Below, one piece after another: positions 17,030 to 26,050 of a stretch of 64,000 nt of DNA. The first letter of the stretch is position 1, and each line of letters begins with the position of its first letter. The DNA is taken from the NCBI RefSeq assembly GCF_007992175.1, contig NZ_BJZT01000025.1, positions 56,781 through 120,780 on the forward strand, read 5' to 3'. The translations under genes were made by a program, and so were the position numbers. Origin of the DNA: Methylobacterium haplocladii. Lineage in GTDB: Bacteria > Pseudomonadota > Alphaproteobacteria > Rhizobiales > Beijerinckiaceae. The notes under the pieces were generated by a model. It was not told where the DNA came from, ran no database searches, and saw only the letters and a program-made list of their open reading frames with translations.

Positions 17030-17223
17030 CCCCTCGCCCCGCTTGCGGGGAGAGGGCCGCGACGACCTCGCCGTCGGCGCGGCGAGGCGGCAGCCGACGG
17101 TGAGGGGGGCGCACCGGATGAGACTCTTCCGGAGTCGCCCCCTCACCGTCGCTCCGGCTTCGCCTCCGCTTCCTTCATGGACGACAAGGTCCATGAAAGC
17201 CTCTCCCCGCGCGCGGGGAGAGG
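17030..17223. repeat. Nested-palindrome repeat family B, copy 3
   Basis: About 194 bp with the same order of modules as the 3356-3550 copy, including CCCCGCTTGCGGGGAGAGGG, CGGTGAGGGGG...CCCCCTCACCG, and CTTCATGGACGACAAGGTCCATGAAAG. It lies near the 3' end of the DUF5872 gene. Confidence 0.72.
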
Positions 17224-17310
17224 GGGATGCGCACGACCGATTCGACGTGTGGCCCTGGGTTGCTTCGCTACGCTCGCAAGAAGGTAGAGGGCTCCGGGGC
17301 GATCGGCCCT

Positions 17311-17820
17311 CTACACCCCCAGCACCCGCTCCAGCTCGCCCTTGCTCATGGCCGAGCGCCCCTTGATGTCCTTCGCCTTGGCGCGCTCGAGGAGCTCGGC
17401 CTTGGTCGGACTGCTCCCGCTCGCGGAGCGGCGGGCGGAAGCCGCCTTGCGGGCGACGTCCTTCGGCTGGCGGGAGTGCTGTTTGCCCTTGGCGCCATCC
17501 GCGCGCTTCTTGGCGGTGGAGCGGGCGTATTCGTCGTCGGAGAGCTTTTCGCGGGCCTTCTCGGGCAGGTAACGCTCGCCGGTCTCGCCGCTCTCCTTGC
17601 CCGACTTCGTGTCCCACTTCTCCTCGGTCCATTGCTGGAGGTGGTTGTCCTTGGACTTGGCCCCGGCGTAGCCGCCGCCCTGTTTCTTGTATTCGGCGGT
17701 GGCCATCTGAGCCTTGCGGGCCGACCACTGGCCGGGCTTGCCGCCCTTGTCGGATTTCGTGACTTCGTCCTTCACCTTGTCCCAGAGCTTCGGGTCGGTC
17801 TTCTTCGCTGTCGCTGCCAT
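17311..17820 (-). CDS. DUF5872-like basic protein with C-terminal SAP/Rho-N-like end
   Basis: 169 residues, strongly lysine-rich. Residues 1-85 ([37 protein letters not shown]) match the DUF5872 type found in many Rhizobiales and in other phyla. Residues ~135-169 ([20 protein letters not shown] then SKGELERVL) resemble a Rho-N/SAP-like nucleic-acid binding helix pair. Cytoplasmic; plausibly nucleic-acid binding. ATG 17820 gives MAATAKK. Function unknown. Confidence 0.7.
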   Translation of the reverse strand: MAATAKKTDPKLWDKVKDEVTKSDKGGKPGQWSARKAQMATAEYKKQGGGYAGAKSKDNHLQQWTEEKWDTKSGKESGETGERYLPEKAREKLSDDEYARSTAKKRADGAKGKQHSRQPKDVARKAASARRSASGSSPTKAELLERAKAKDIKGRSAMSKGELERVLGV

Positions 17821-17982
17821 GGCATGTCTCCGAAGGCATTTTTTCGGATCGACAACCGAAGTGCCGGGTGGGCGTTCCGGAGCGGATCGCCACATCCACA
17901 GCGGTCGCGTCACGGTCCCGTCATACCCGCTGCGTCATTGACTCGCGGCGGCCGAGATTCCACGTGCTCGCCGAGGGTGACG

Positions 17983-18933
17983 ATGTCCGAGACGAGCGCT
18001 TCGCAGATGCCAAAGGTCTTCATCGACGGCGAGGCCGGCACCACGGGGCTCGGCATCCGCGAACGCCTGGAGGGCGAGGGGCGCGTCGCGCTCGTCAGCA
18101 TCCCGCACGAGAGCCGCAAGGACGCGGAGGCCAAACGCGCGCTGTTGGCCGGGGTCGACCTCGTCGTGCTCTGCCTGCCGGACGACGCGGCCCGCGAGAC
18201 CGTAGCGCTCGCCGACGGCCTGCCCGGGGGCGGCCCGAAGATCCTCGATGCCAGCACGGCGCACCGGATCGCGCCCGGCTGGGCCTACGGCTTTCCGGAG
18301 ATGGACAGGGCGCAAGCCGACGCGATCCGCGCCGCGCAGCGCGTGGCCAATCCCGGCTGTTACCCGACCGGGGCCATCGCCCTGTTGCGGCCCCTGATCG
18401 CGGCCGGCCTGATCCCGGCCGATCATCCCGTCAGCATCAACGCGGTCAGCGGCTATAGCGGCGGCGGCCGCACGATGATCGAGAGCTATGAACGCGGGGA
18501 GGGGGCGCCCTTCCAGCTCTACGGGCTCGGCTTCGGTCACAAGCATCTGCCGGAGACGCAAGTCTATAGCGGCCTGACGCGCCGGCCGATCTTCATCCCC
18601 TCCGTCGGCAACTTCCGGCAGGGCATGCTGGTGAGCATTCCGCTCCACCTCGACACTCTGCCGGGGCGGCCCTCCGCCACCGATCTCGAGGCGGCGCTGC
18701 TGGCGCATTACGGCGGCGCCGGCCTCGTCGACGTGGTGACCGGAGCCGGCGAGGGTGCGCATCGCGAGCGCATCGAGCCCGAGGCCCTCAACGACAGCGA
18801 CCGGCTCGAACTCCGGGTGTTCGGCTCGGGCGAGCATGCTCAGGCCGTTCTCGTCGCCCGCCTCGACAATCTCGGCAAGGGTGCGTCGGGCGCCGCCGTG
18901 CAGAACATCGGACTGATGCTCGGTCTCGACTGA
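17983..18933 (+). CDS. argC: N-acetyl-gamma-glutamyl-phosphate reductase, type 2
   Basis: 316 residues. NADPH-dependent reduction of N-acetylglutamyl phosphate to the semialdehyde, third step of arginine synthesis, cytoplasmic. Seen: [18 protein letters not shown] (nucleotide-binding start in the short type-2 form), LCLPDDAA, the catalytic Cys in [12 protein letters not shown], and [10 protein letters not shown] and GFGHKHLPE in the C-terminal domain. The length (~310) fits the type-2 enzyme rather than the ~345-residue type 1. ATG 17983 has GAGGGTGACG before it; ATG 18007 is an alternative that removes eight residues. Single gene here. Confidence 0.93.
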   Translation: MSETSASQMPKVFIDGEAGTTGLGIRERLEGEGRVALVSIPHESRKDAEAKRALLAGVDLVVLCLPDDAARETVALADGLPGGGPKILDASTAHRIAPGWAYGFPEMDRAQADAIRAAQRVANPGCYPTGAIALLRPLIAAGLIPADHPVSINAVSGYSGGGRTMIESYERGEGAPFQLYGLGFGHKHLPETQVYSGLTRRPIFIPSVGNFRQGMLVSIPLHLDTLPGRPSATDLEAALLAHYGGAGLVDVVTGAGEGAHRERIEPEALNDSDRLELRVFGSGEHAQAVLVARLDNLGKGASGAAVQNIGLMLGLD

Positions 18934-19428
18934 GAAACACGCGCCGGAACCGGCAACGCACGTCCGCCGAAGGCTAGACATCCGGAACCTCCGCAGGAAC
19001 TGCGTAGAATCCACAGGATATCGTCGCGCGCCGTTGCCGCACCGATCTGCGGTGCGACGGCCTGCACCGCCCGCGAGCGGCCGTCATCGGCGCGCCTGCA
19101 GGGCGGTCCGTGCGCATGCATGCATTGTGGGGTTCGGACCCTTCTCAAGATGTTGCAAAGCCGTGCAATTTCGACGGATTGCGAAATCGCAGCACGTGGA
19201 TGTCACTGTTCGTTCAACATCGTGCGGCAGGCGGTTCAACCTATCGTAGACACTTTGTCTTGGAGCATGACCGGCGGTTCTAGTTGTGCAAAATCCAAAC
19301 ATATGAGCAGACGAAGCGCAGTTTTTCATCCGAGTGCTTGATTTTACAAATCACCGATCTTGCTCATGAGCCGACCCGAGCCTACCGTCCAATCGAGCAT
19401 ACCGACGGACAGCGATGGCAGGTCACAC
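18934..19428. other. 495-bp region upstream of the MucR gene
   Basis: Less GC-rich than its surroundings, especially 19140-19350, with several T/A runs as expected for a MucR-bound promoter. Minus-strand frames here have poor codon pattern. No gene supported. Confidence 0.4.
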
Positions 19429-19929
19429 ATGAGCGAATCCAGCGCCGAAACGGACCGACTCGTCACACTCACTGCCGACATCGTGTCCGCATATGTCAGC
19501 AACAACCATGTGCAGAGTGCCGACCTCGCCAAGTTGCTCGGCGACGTACACTTGGCGATCTGCAGCGTCTCGGCCGCCCCCCTGGCCGCCGAGGCGGCCC
19601 CGGCCAAGGCGACCGCACAGGAGATCAAGCGTTCGATCTCGCACGAATTCCTGATCAGCTTCGAGGACGGAAAACCCTACAAGACCCTGCGCCGGCACCT
19701 GACCTTGCGCGGGTTCACGCCGGAGCAGTACCGCGCGAAGTGGGGCCTCAACCCCGATTACCCGATGACCTCCGCGAGCTATTCCGAGCAGCGTTCCGAA
19801 CTGGCCCGCGCCCTCGGCCTCGGCCAGCAGCGCCGCAAGGCCGGCGCGGCACCGGCGCCGGAGGCCGCCCCGGTCGAAGAGCCGCCCGCCAAGAAGACGC
19901 GCGCCCCGCGCAAGAAGAAGGACGCCTGA
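19429..19929 (+). CDS. MucR/Ros-family transcriptional regulator lacking zinc ligands
   Basis: 166 residues from ATG 19429 (AGG 7 bases upstream); starts at 19366 (ATG) and 19360 (TTG) are also in frame. An N-terminal dimerisation helix (LTADIVSAYVSNNHV) is followed by the Ros/MucR DNA-binding part: FLISFEDGKPYKTLRRHL, EQYRAKWGLNPDYPMTSASY. The position of the first zinc-binding Cys is Ser (ISFEDGK) and the distal His is absent, as in the zinc-free Ml proteins of Mesorhizobium. An unusual tail of ~40 residues follows, rich in Pro, Ala and Lys (KKTRAPRKKKDA). MucR proteins act as H-NS-like regulators of many genes. Confidence 0.85.
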   Translation: MSESSAETDRLVTLTADIVSAYVSNNHVQSADLAKLLGDVHLAICSVSAAPLAAEAAPAKATAQEIKRSISHEFLISFEDGKPYKTLRRHLTLRGFTPEQYRAKWGLNPDYPMTSASYSEQRSELARALGLGQQRRKAGAAPAPEAAPVEEPPAKKTRAPRKKKDA

Positions 19930-19936
19930 GCCGGCC

Positions 19937-20932
19937 TCAGACGGACCGCCGCGAGGGCGTCAGCCGCACGCCCGGGGCAGGACGCTCCAGCAGCACCTCG
20001 CGGCGGAAGCGCACGAGCCGGGCCGGGCGGCCGGCCGCACCGCTGGTGATGCCGTCGGTCTCCTCTACCAATCCCTGCTGCGCCACGAGCCGGCGAAAAT
20101 TCTGCTTGTGCAGGCGGGTGCCCGAGAGCGCCTCGACAGTCTTCTGCAGCTGCAGCAGCGTGAAGGCCGGCGGCATCAGCTCGAACACCACCGGGCGATA
20201 CTTGATCTTGCCGCGCAGGCGCCCGATCGCGGTGGCGAGCACGCGGCGGTGGTCCAGCGCCATGGGCTGGCCGGTGACGCCCCGGTCGGCGGGGATGGCG
20301 GCGCCGGCCTGCCCCTTCGCCTCGGGGATCAGCCCGGCCTCGAACAGCAGCTCGTAGCGCTCCAGCACCCGCTCCTCGTTCCAGGTGCCGCCGAAGTTCA
20401 GGCCGACGCGATCCTCGCGCAGCCGCCGCAGCTTCGCGTCCGGCCCCTGCGCGATCCAGGCGGCGAGGCGCGGCTCGATCTCGGCGAGCGCCGGCGGCCG
20501 CCCCTCGCGAAAATCCTCCCAGGGCAGGAAGCGGTACCAGTTGCGCCAGGTCGGGTCGGCGTCGGGCGCGGCCTCGCCCGTGGCCCGCGCCTCGCGCACC
20601 AGGGCGAGGTAGGCCACGGAGAGCAGGTGCACCGCCTCCGGCCCCGCCGCCTTCCGATCGCGGTCGCCGAAGGTGTAGAGCTGCTCGACATAGCCCAGCC
20701 GCGCCTGCGTCTGGCGCTCGACCCAGGCGCGCAGGCCCCGCTCCAGGGTGGCGTGCTCCGGAACGAGGGGTCCCGCCGGCAGGCCGGTCCCGCGGCCCAT
20801 GGCCTGGGACGGGACGGGTACGGTGAGCGCGCGCGGCTCGCCGTCGGTCGCCGCGACGATCACCGCCACGAGGCCGACCGAGGAGGTGCTGGAGACCGCG
20901 CGCGGATCCGCGCTCATGATCGCGCCCGTCAT
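19937..20932 (-). CDS. NrtR-like NUDIX-domain transcriptional regulator
   Basis: 331 residues. Residues ~15-130 are a NUDIX fold with a degenerate NUDIX box (LERGLRAWVERQT, YVEQLYTFGDRDR), and the C-terminal part (FTLLQLQKTVEALSGTRLHK then QNFRRLVAQQGLVEE) is the winged helix of NrtR-type regulators, which control NAD-related genes and sense ADP-ribose. There is a ~70-residue insertion between the domains (WYRFLPWEDFREG) compared with classic NrtR, as in alphaproteobacterial members. ATG 20932 chosen. It converges on the MucR gene with a 7-bp gap. No NAD gene is nearby. Confidence 0.75.
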   Translation of the reverse strand: MTGAIMSADPRAVSSTSSVGLVAVIVAATDGEPRALTVPVPSQAMGRGTGLPAGPLVPEHATLERGLRAWVERQTQARLGYVEQLYTFGDRDRKAAGPEAVHLLSVAYLALVREARATGEAAPDADPTWRNWYRFLPWEDFREGRPPALAEIEPRLAAWIAQGPDAKLRRLREDRVGLNFGGTWNEERVLERYELLFEAGLIPEAKGQAGAAIPADRGVTGQPMALDHRRVLATAIGRLRGKIKYRPVVFELMPPAFTLLQLQKTVEALSGTRLHKQNFRRLVAQQGLVEETDGITSGAAGRPARLVRFRREVLLERPAPGVRLTPSRRSV

Positions 20933-21437
20933 GGGGCCGGAGGGCTCCTGTCGCGGTGGCGAGCGCCGACAGCGCCCGCGCCCTGGAATCGCTTTGGACG
21001 GCCTCCAAAACGCTCCGCTGCTAGTGCGGCAGCCGGCACCCCATCGTCAACGGCAGGTGGTCTTTCATTGGGGGGGGCCGACGCGATCGCTACAGGTTCT
21101 TGTTATGACGCACTTTCTTTCGACGGGCGTTGGCCAACAAGAGGGGGAGGCGAAGCTCTGGACGCTCGCGCTCTAAGGATGGCGTGCGCAAGCGGATGGT
21201 TGAGAATGAGCCGACGCAAGCGAGGCGGGTGTAGCAGCTTGCGCGATAATGGCCGCTTTCTAAGCGGTGATGAGTTAAATCAGATTGGCCAGGAGCGGAG
21301 CCGTTTACCAGGCATAAGGCGCTCTTTATAGGATTTGAGTCCGACATGGCTCGGATGCCTCTCATACCCTCTGCACGCTAACGTTTTGCTAACCTTACCG
21401 CTACACCGTCAGCTTAATTCGCGGATCGGCTGAACCC
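20933..21437. other. Left junction of the accessory island, no gene seen
   Basis: Base composition changes at about 21070 from very GC-rich to mixed. Frames here are short and unlike either genome or phage genes. It probably holds the left end of the inserted segment; I see no clear att repeat or tRNA. Confidence 0.45.
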
Positions 21438-22097
21438 ATGCAGAACACGTCGCACGCTGTTATGGCTCAACGCGTTGAGCCATTGAATAGCCCTGACGAT
21501 TTTCCTACGCCGCCCTGGGCCACGCGAGGCCTTATCGAATATATTCTTCCAGAAAAAGAGAGGCTTAAGTCTATGACATGTCTTGAACCCGCTTGCGGAG
21601 CAGGACATATGGCAAAGGTCTTGTCTGAATACTTCCGTGAAGTCCGCTCTTCGGATGCCTATCCATACGGATACAGTCATGTACGAGATTTTTTAACTTA
21701 CCCCTACGAAAAAAACGGAGCTGATTGGGTAATCACCAATCCGCCGTTTCGTTTGGCCGAGGAGTTCGTATTGCGCGCTCTTGATATAGCTAGGCATGGG
21801 GTAGCCATACTTGCAAGAACAGTCTTCTTGGAAAGCGTAGGGCGACACGAGGCAATATTTCTCTTAAATCCACCGTCACGCTTTGCACAGTTTGTCGAGC
21901 GTGTTCCAATGGTTAGGGGTCGCTTGGACGCGAAGGCGACAACTGCAACTGGATACGCGTGGCTCGTGTGGGAAAAAAAAGCAAGCATCGCGCATCCTCG
22001 GCTAATGTGGGTCCCGCCTTGCAGGCGGAAGCTCGAACGTCCAGGGGACTACGACAACTCCCATTTGGTCACCTCGCGCTCGGCTAAGGCTCGTTAG
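21438..22097 (+). CDS. Orphan DNA adenine methyltransferase-like protein
   Basis: 219 residues. The SAM-binding motif I is LEPACGAGHMAKVL and the catalytic motif IV is VITNPPFRLAEEF (NPPF, adenine-N6 type). It begins with DFPTPPWATRGL, a start seen in phage-encoded methyltransferases. No restriction gene is adjacent. Base composition is clearly lower in GC than the flanks, which supports acquisition. It is too short to contain a specificity domain beyond the core, so it may be a phage-derived orphan or partly eroded at the C terminus (the tail after WEKKASIAHP is low in structure). The last 14 bp overlap the next gene on the other strand. Confidence 0.75.
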   Translation: MQNTSHAVMAQRVEPLNSPDDFPTPPWATRGLIEYILPEKERLKSMTCLEPACGAGHMAKVLSEYFREVRSSDAYPYGYSHVRDFLTYPYEKNGADWVITNPPFRLAEEFVLRALDIARHGVAILARTVFLESVGRHEAIFLLNPPSRFAQFVERVPMVRGRLDAKATTATGYAWLVWEKKASIAHPRLMWVPPCRRKLERPGDYDNSHLVTSRSAKAR

Positions 22098-22416
22098 CAT
22101 CATAGGTCGCACCAGCCGCCTTAAGGGCTGTTTTTGCACCGTCAATATCGCCCTTTTTCAGCAGAGATTCGACTTGATTGGCAGCATCTCTCATCCTTCT
22201 ACCCTTCACACCTGGCGCTCCTTGAGGAGGAAGACTTGAGACAGGTGCGGCAGGTGGCAAACCGTACTTCCCATCTTCGGCGCTTTTGATCCTGCCTTGA
22301 TTGACTCCAAACCAAGCAGCAATGTCATGCCTGCGATCACCGCGCTTTATCATCCCGAGCACGATTGGAATGTCGTTTGTAGCGAGGCGAAAACCGCTGA
22401 CGTTGCCCCGTGCCAT
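22084..22416 (-). CDS. Small DNA-binding-like hypothetical protein
   Basis: 110 residues. The N-terminal half has IPIVLGMIKRGDRRHDIAAW then FGVNQGRI, a helix-turn-helix-like pattern. The C-terminal half (ANQVESLLKKGDIDGAKTAL) is a helical pair. ATG 22416 has GGGAGG at the right distance; the in-frame extension to 22461 lacks a ribosome site. It overlaps the methyltransferase gene tail to tail. Not assigned to a known family. Confidence 0.5.
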   Translation of the reverse strand: MARGNVSGFRLATNDIPIVLGMIKRGDRRHDIAAWFGVNQGRIKSAEDGKYGLPPAAPVSSLPPQGAPGVKGRRMRDAANQVESLLKKGDIDGAKTALKAAGATYDANEP

Positions 22417-22564
22417 GCATAACCTCCCATTTTTGTTCCGGAGACTAAAAAGCATCCGCAACTCTGAGAGTCCATATAAATCGCATTGCGACCATGCGCT
22501 GGATTCCCTGCGCGTGAGCCCTGAATCGGATGCTTATGCAGTCACGGCATCAGCACTGCGGAAG

Positions 22565-23415
22565 CTAAGCCTTCTCATGCCGCTGCCAGTAGCCCTTGAA
22601 GGCCCGGCCAATGGGCGAGACGAGGGAGAGGCGCACGGTACGGGCGAAGGCCGAGCCATTCCGGCAGACGACGGTGATCCTCCTTCCCTGCGGCCTCGGT
22701 GGCGTATTGGTAGAGGTAGCAGGCCGTGACAAAGTGATGCTGTCCGCTCACCATGCAACGCAGGCGCGCGAAGTAGCTCTCGCCGAGATTGGTGTTGGCA
22801 CCGTCAGCTGAGTAGGCAGTTGGAGTGTAATGCGGCTGGCGGCGGGGAACGTGGCGCGCAAGGCGTCCCAGTGACTCGCCTCGTCGGAATAGAACTTGGA
22901 GCCCTTGGCATTCGCGGCCTGGGCTAGGGCGAAGCCCTCGGCCTCGCTGAGGCCACGACCGTTGGGGTGCGTCCTTTGCGTTAACGCATGACGATGACGA
23001 TGCAGCGCTCGCCGGTCTGAAGCTCCTTAGGGCGGCGGTCTTTGCGGTTCTCGCGGACGAACCGAGCCCCCCGAGGTACGCGCCGTCGATCTTGACCTCG
23101 CCGTCGAGGCCGAACTCTTCATCCCAGCCGCAAGGCCGCCGCTCAGTTTGCGAGCCAGCACGAAGGCGATCTTGTAGGAGACGAGGAGATCGGGGCCGAG
23201 AGGCTCTTCACCGCGCTCACGAAGGGACGACAACGCCGCAGAGCTTTGTGAAGGACAGCTTGCGCGAGGCAACGATTGTCGTGCTCGTCACGCTGAACTG
23301 CTTGCCGCAATCGGCACACTTGAAGCGACGGCGGGTCGAGATCTCGTAGTGGTCGAGGCAACCGCAAGGCGGTCACACGGGCTCGCCATCCGTCTTGGGC
23401 CAGCGAAGATGCTTG
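22565..23415 (-). pseudogene. IS1595-family (ISXO2-like) transposase, decayed
   Basis: Reading the minus strand across several frames gives the ordered pieces of an IS1595 transposase: HLRWPKTDGEPV, then STRRRFKCADCGKQFSVTS (zinc ribbon), ASRKLSFTK, NTNLGESYFARLR, HHFVTACYLYQYATEAAGKE and GYWQRHEKA at the end. The codon for the first zinc-ribbon Cys is TGA (minus-strand codon at 23375-23373), and several frameshifts follow. No terminal inverted repeats can be placed with confidence. Non-functional. Confidence 0.8.
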
Positions 23416-23536
23416 AAGGTTTGGCGCCTTATCCTCGGCGAGCCGAATATACGATACAAGCTCGTGTGCGATAAGCTCACAGCTAAGTTTTTGCTTAAGC
23501 TCCGAGCGCTACTGGCGTTCGACAAGTCAAGATCGA

Positions 23537-24040
23537 CTAAGCCGGTAAGGATATTTTCGTCTTTATTTTTGCCATTATAGCAAAAAGCTTTGCTACGCGC
23601 ACCGTGGCGGCAAAACTGTATATAAACAAGGAAACATAAAGCGTACCTATACAATACATTATAACACTCAAACCGTCCATATCAGCATTTATAATTAACA
23701 GCGGTATTCCGAAAATAGTTAGCGCAAATCCGAGCGTTACAGCGCGCTTAGTATAAGACATGAATTTTTCTAATGCTTTTGTTGAGCTTATTCTAGAAAT
23801 AAATCCGTCTGTTTTACTGAAAATCAGACTGTAAACACCAAACTGAAACCCTGTCATTACGGAAGCCCAGCCAAATATTGCCGTATACAACTGCGGAAGC
23901 GACAATTTATAGGTGACAAAATCTTGAGTAATCTCGACACGAAAAAAGATGAGCGTACAGAAGGCAGTCGCCGCCAGCACAAACGGAGACCACGACTCAA
24001 AATAAGCTAAAAAGCTTTTCTTGTTTTTAAGCTCTGCCAT
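23537..24040 (-). CDS. Membrane protein of unknown two-gene unit
   Basis: 167 residues, AT-rich, with about four hydrophobic segments (FVLAATAFCTLIFF; LYTAIFGWASVMTGF; AVTLGFALTIFGIPLLI; VIMYCIGTLYVSLFIYS). Its start (ATG 24040) lies 14 bp inside the end of the upstream gene, so the two are translationally linked. No family recognised. The pairing of a soluble protein with a small multi-pass protein, in a low-GC insert, is like several phage-defence or toxin-type modules; this is a guess from context. Confidence 0.6.
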   Translation of the reverse strand: MAELKNKKSFLAYFESWSPFVLAATAFCTLIFFRVEITQDFVTYKLSLPQLYTAIFGWASVMTGFQFGVYSLIFSKTDGFISRISSTKALEKFMSYTKRAVTLGFALTIFGIPLLIINADMDGLSVIMYCIGTLYVSLFIYSFAATVRVAKLFAIMAKIKTKISLPA

Positions 24041-24866
24041 ACATTACTCTTCGAAGATAATCCCTTTTTGTTGCGAAATTTACATCTGGATCTCGATCAT
24101 GAAGATTAAGCTCTTCATGAAAAATAAGCAATTCGCTTAGAAAATCAATCCCAAGTGGATAATCAGGATTATAGACTTTAAGTTTTTCAAGCTGAATTTG
24201 ATCTCTCGCAGACCTGGAAAGAAGCTCTCGAACGGCGCCCGTGATCCGCCTACCAAGATGACCAGGTGAATGACCCATCGAAATCTCAACGGTGATCTGC
24301 GGGGCGTTGTACGCATCTCCCATCGCAGAGAATGCCTCGCCAACGGCTCGGCCGTCGCCGTCAAGCACGGAAAGGTCGGTTGGACTGGCCACCTTGACCT
24401 CGATCTTACGGGGGGCCGATTGGTTGTATCGCTCCCACGCATCCTCTCTGACGACAGGAAGCATCCGATACGAAGCCGTCGAATCAAATTCATGGAGGTA
24501 ATTCAGGAGCCGACCAGGACTGCAAACCCGATTGTTGAACTCCATTCCGAGCAGCCCGAGGTGATGGTTGACCCGAAATACCACGCTGTGCCCGAGCCTA
24601 TTGCTTGTAGTCAAGGCCGTTCGCCCCGCCGGCGTCACCTCAGATGGCAAGTTAGTTGACTGAATTCGCGTAAGTTCGCAACAAATTACATGCTGATTTT
24701 CTTCTTCTAGAAGCTCCAGTCTCACCGCAAAATTTGGCGCGATATGCTTCTCTCTATTGACATAACCTGGGATAGAATCAATCCGCCTCAAGACATCGAC
24801 GAGCCTCGGCACGCTATCGTTCTCGCGCTCTATCCTAAACAGCTTCACTGTAACGTTCTTATCCAT
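24027..24866 (-). CDS. Soluble protein of unknown two-gene unit
   Basis: 279 residues. It starts MDKNVTVKLFRIERENDSVP, is apparently cytoplasmic, and has a mixed alpha/beta pattern with IRQITRIQSTNLPSEV-like middle sequence (ELTRIQSTNLPSEVTP) and a charged C terminus. It vaguely resembles the DUF6731 type (from memory, not checked). ATG 24866 is preferred to the 24902 frame start. It overlaps the membrane-protein gene by 14 bp. Base composition is well below the chromosome average. No catalytic motif can be named. Confidence 0.6.
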   Translation of the reverse strand: MDKNVTVKLFRIERENDSVPRLVDVLRRIDSIPGYVNREKHIAPNFAVRLELLEEENQHVICCELTRIQSTNLPSEVTPAGRTALTTSNRLGHSVVFRVNHHLGLLGMEFNNRVCSPGRLLNYLHEFDSTASYRMLPVVREDAWERYNQSAPRKIEVKVASPTDLSVLDGDGRAVGEAFSAMGDAYNAPQITVEISMGHSPGHLGRRITGAVRELLSRSARDQIQLEKLKVYNPDYPLGIDFLSELLIFHEELNLHDRDPDVNFATKRDYLRRVMYGRA

Positions 24867-25325
24867 GTTCCCCGCCCTTTGGTTATTGCTAAGATTGCAC
24901 AACCAGATGGCGCAGCGGAAGAGTCATTGCCTACCTATCAATGCATATTTATGGCGAGAACAAGCAGTGAACAAGGGCAGGAGGCAGTCGCCGGCACAAA
25001 GCGGCTCGTATAATTTTATATGCCTCCATGGACGATGACGATTGGTGCATTTGCTCCGTAAGGCCGGGAGGGCGCCCTGGACGCGATTGGGTCCGCATTC
25101 ATGTCATGTCGGCCCCACAGATCTCGCAGCCGACCCTGCGGATCGCCACAGGATCGGATCATCGACGAACCGATCCGCTGCGCGTAATCAGAACGCCGCC
25201 TGGGACGGCCTGGGACGGGCGGGACGCACGTCCCACACGGCCGCTCTCGGCGCATTCGGACTGAAAGAGCGAACGGAACGCCTCATGACGACATTCAGGC
25301 CCGCCGGGGTTCGGCGGGGTCGCGC
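24867..25325. other. Right junction of the island and thiE upstream region, no gene seen
   Basis: Composition returns to chromosome-like at ~25020. I looked for a TPP riboswitch before thiE and found no CUGAGA-type core. No gene supported. Confidence 0.4.
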
Positions 25326-26039
25326 GTGATCGGCGGCCCCAGCGGGACGCGTCCGGGCGGCGCGAGCCCGGTCGATCTGCGCCTCTACGGCCTCCTCGAC
25401 GTCGGCGTGCTCGGAGACGACGGCGCGCGGCTGGCCGACCTCGCCGCGCAGGCGGTGGCCGGCGGCTGCACGCTGCTGCAATACCGCGACAAGCTCTTGG
25501 ACGATGCGCGCGCCGCGCTGGCGCGCATCCGCGCGATCCACGCGGCGGTCGGGGGGAGGGTGCCGCTGCTCGTCAACGACCGGGTCGACCTGGCGCTGGC
25601 GGCCGGCACCGAAGGCGTGCATCTCGGCCAGGGCGACCTGCATCCGGAGGAGGCGCGGCGCCTCCTCGGGCCGAAGGCCATCGTCGGACTCACGGTGAAG
25701 ACCGGGGCGCAGGCCGACGAGCTCTACCGGTTGCCGGTGGACTATGCCTGCATCGGCGGCGTGTTCGCGACGACGAGCAAGGACAACCCGGACGCGCCGA
25801 TCGGCCTCGACGGGCTGCAGCGCCTCGTCTTCCGCGCCCGCCTCGCCCGCGGGCCGGGGCTTCCGCTCGGCGCCATCGCCGGGATCGATGCCGGCAACCT
25901 CGCCGCAGTGATCGCCGCCGGCGCCGATGGCGTGGCGCTGATCTCGGCCTTGTTCAAGGGGGGCTCCACCGAGACATGCGCCCGCGACTTGCGCGCGCGC
26001 ATCGATACGGCGCTCAATGCGCGCGGGAACAAGAACTGA
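25326..26039 (+). CDS. thiE: Thiamine-phosphate synthase
   Basis: 237 residues, GTG start. Joins HMP pyrophosphate and thiazole phosphate into thiamine phosphate, cytoplasmic TIM barrel. Seen in order: [56 protein letters not shown] (TTSK-type loop), [11 protein letters not shown] and GVALISALF. It begins with a ~17-residue extension rich in Gly and Pro. It is followed by thiD after 11 bp, forming a two-gene operon. Confidence 0.92.
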   Translation: MIGGPSGTRPGGASPVDLRLYGLLDVGVLGDDGARLADLAAQAVAGGCTLLQYRDKLLDDARAALARIRAIHAAVGGRVPLLVNDRVDLALAAGTEGVHLGQGDLHPEEARRLLGPKAIVGLTVKTGAQADELYRLPVDYACIGGVFATTSKDNPDAPIGLDGLQRLVFRARLARGPGLPLGAIAGIDAGNLAAVIAAGADGVALISALFKGGSTETCARDLRARIDTALNARGNKN

Positions 26040-26050
26040 GGAAACGCCCG

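Noticed and set aside
25020..25325. TPP riboswitch before thiE-thiD
   Set aside because: No CUGAGA or other thi-box core and no matching P-stem pattern in the upstream region.
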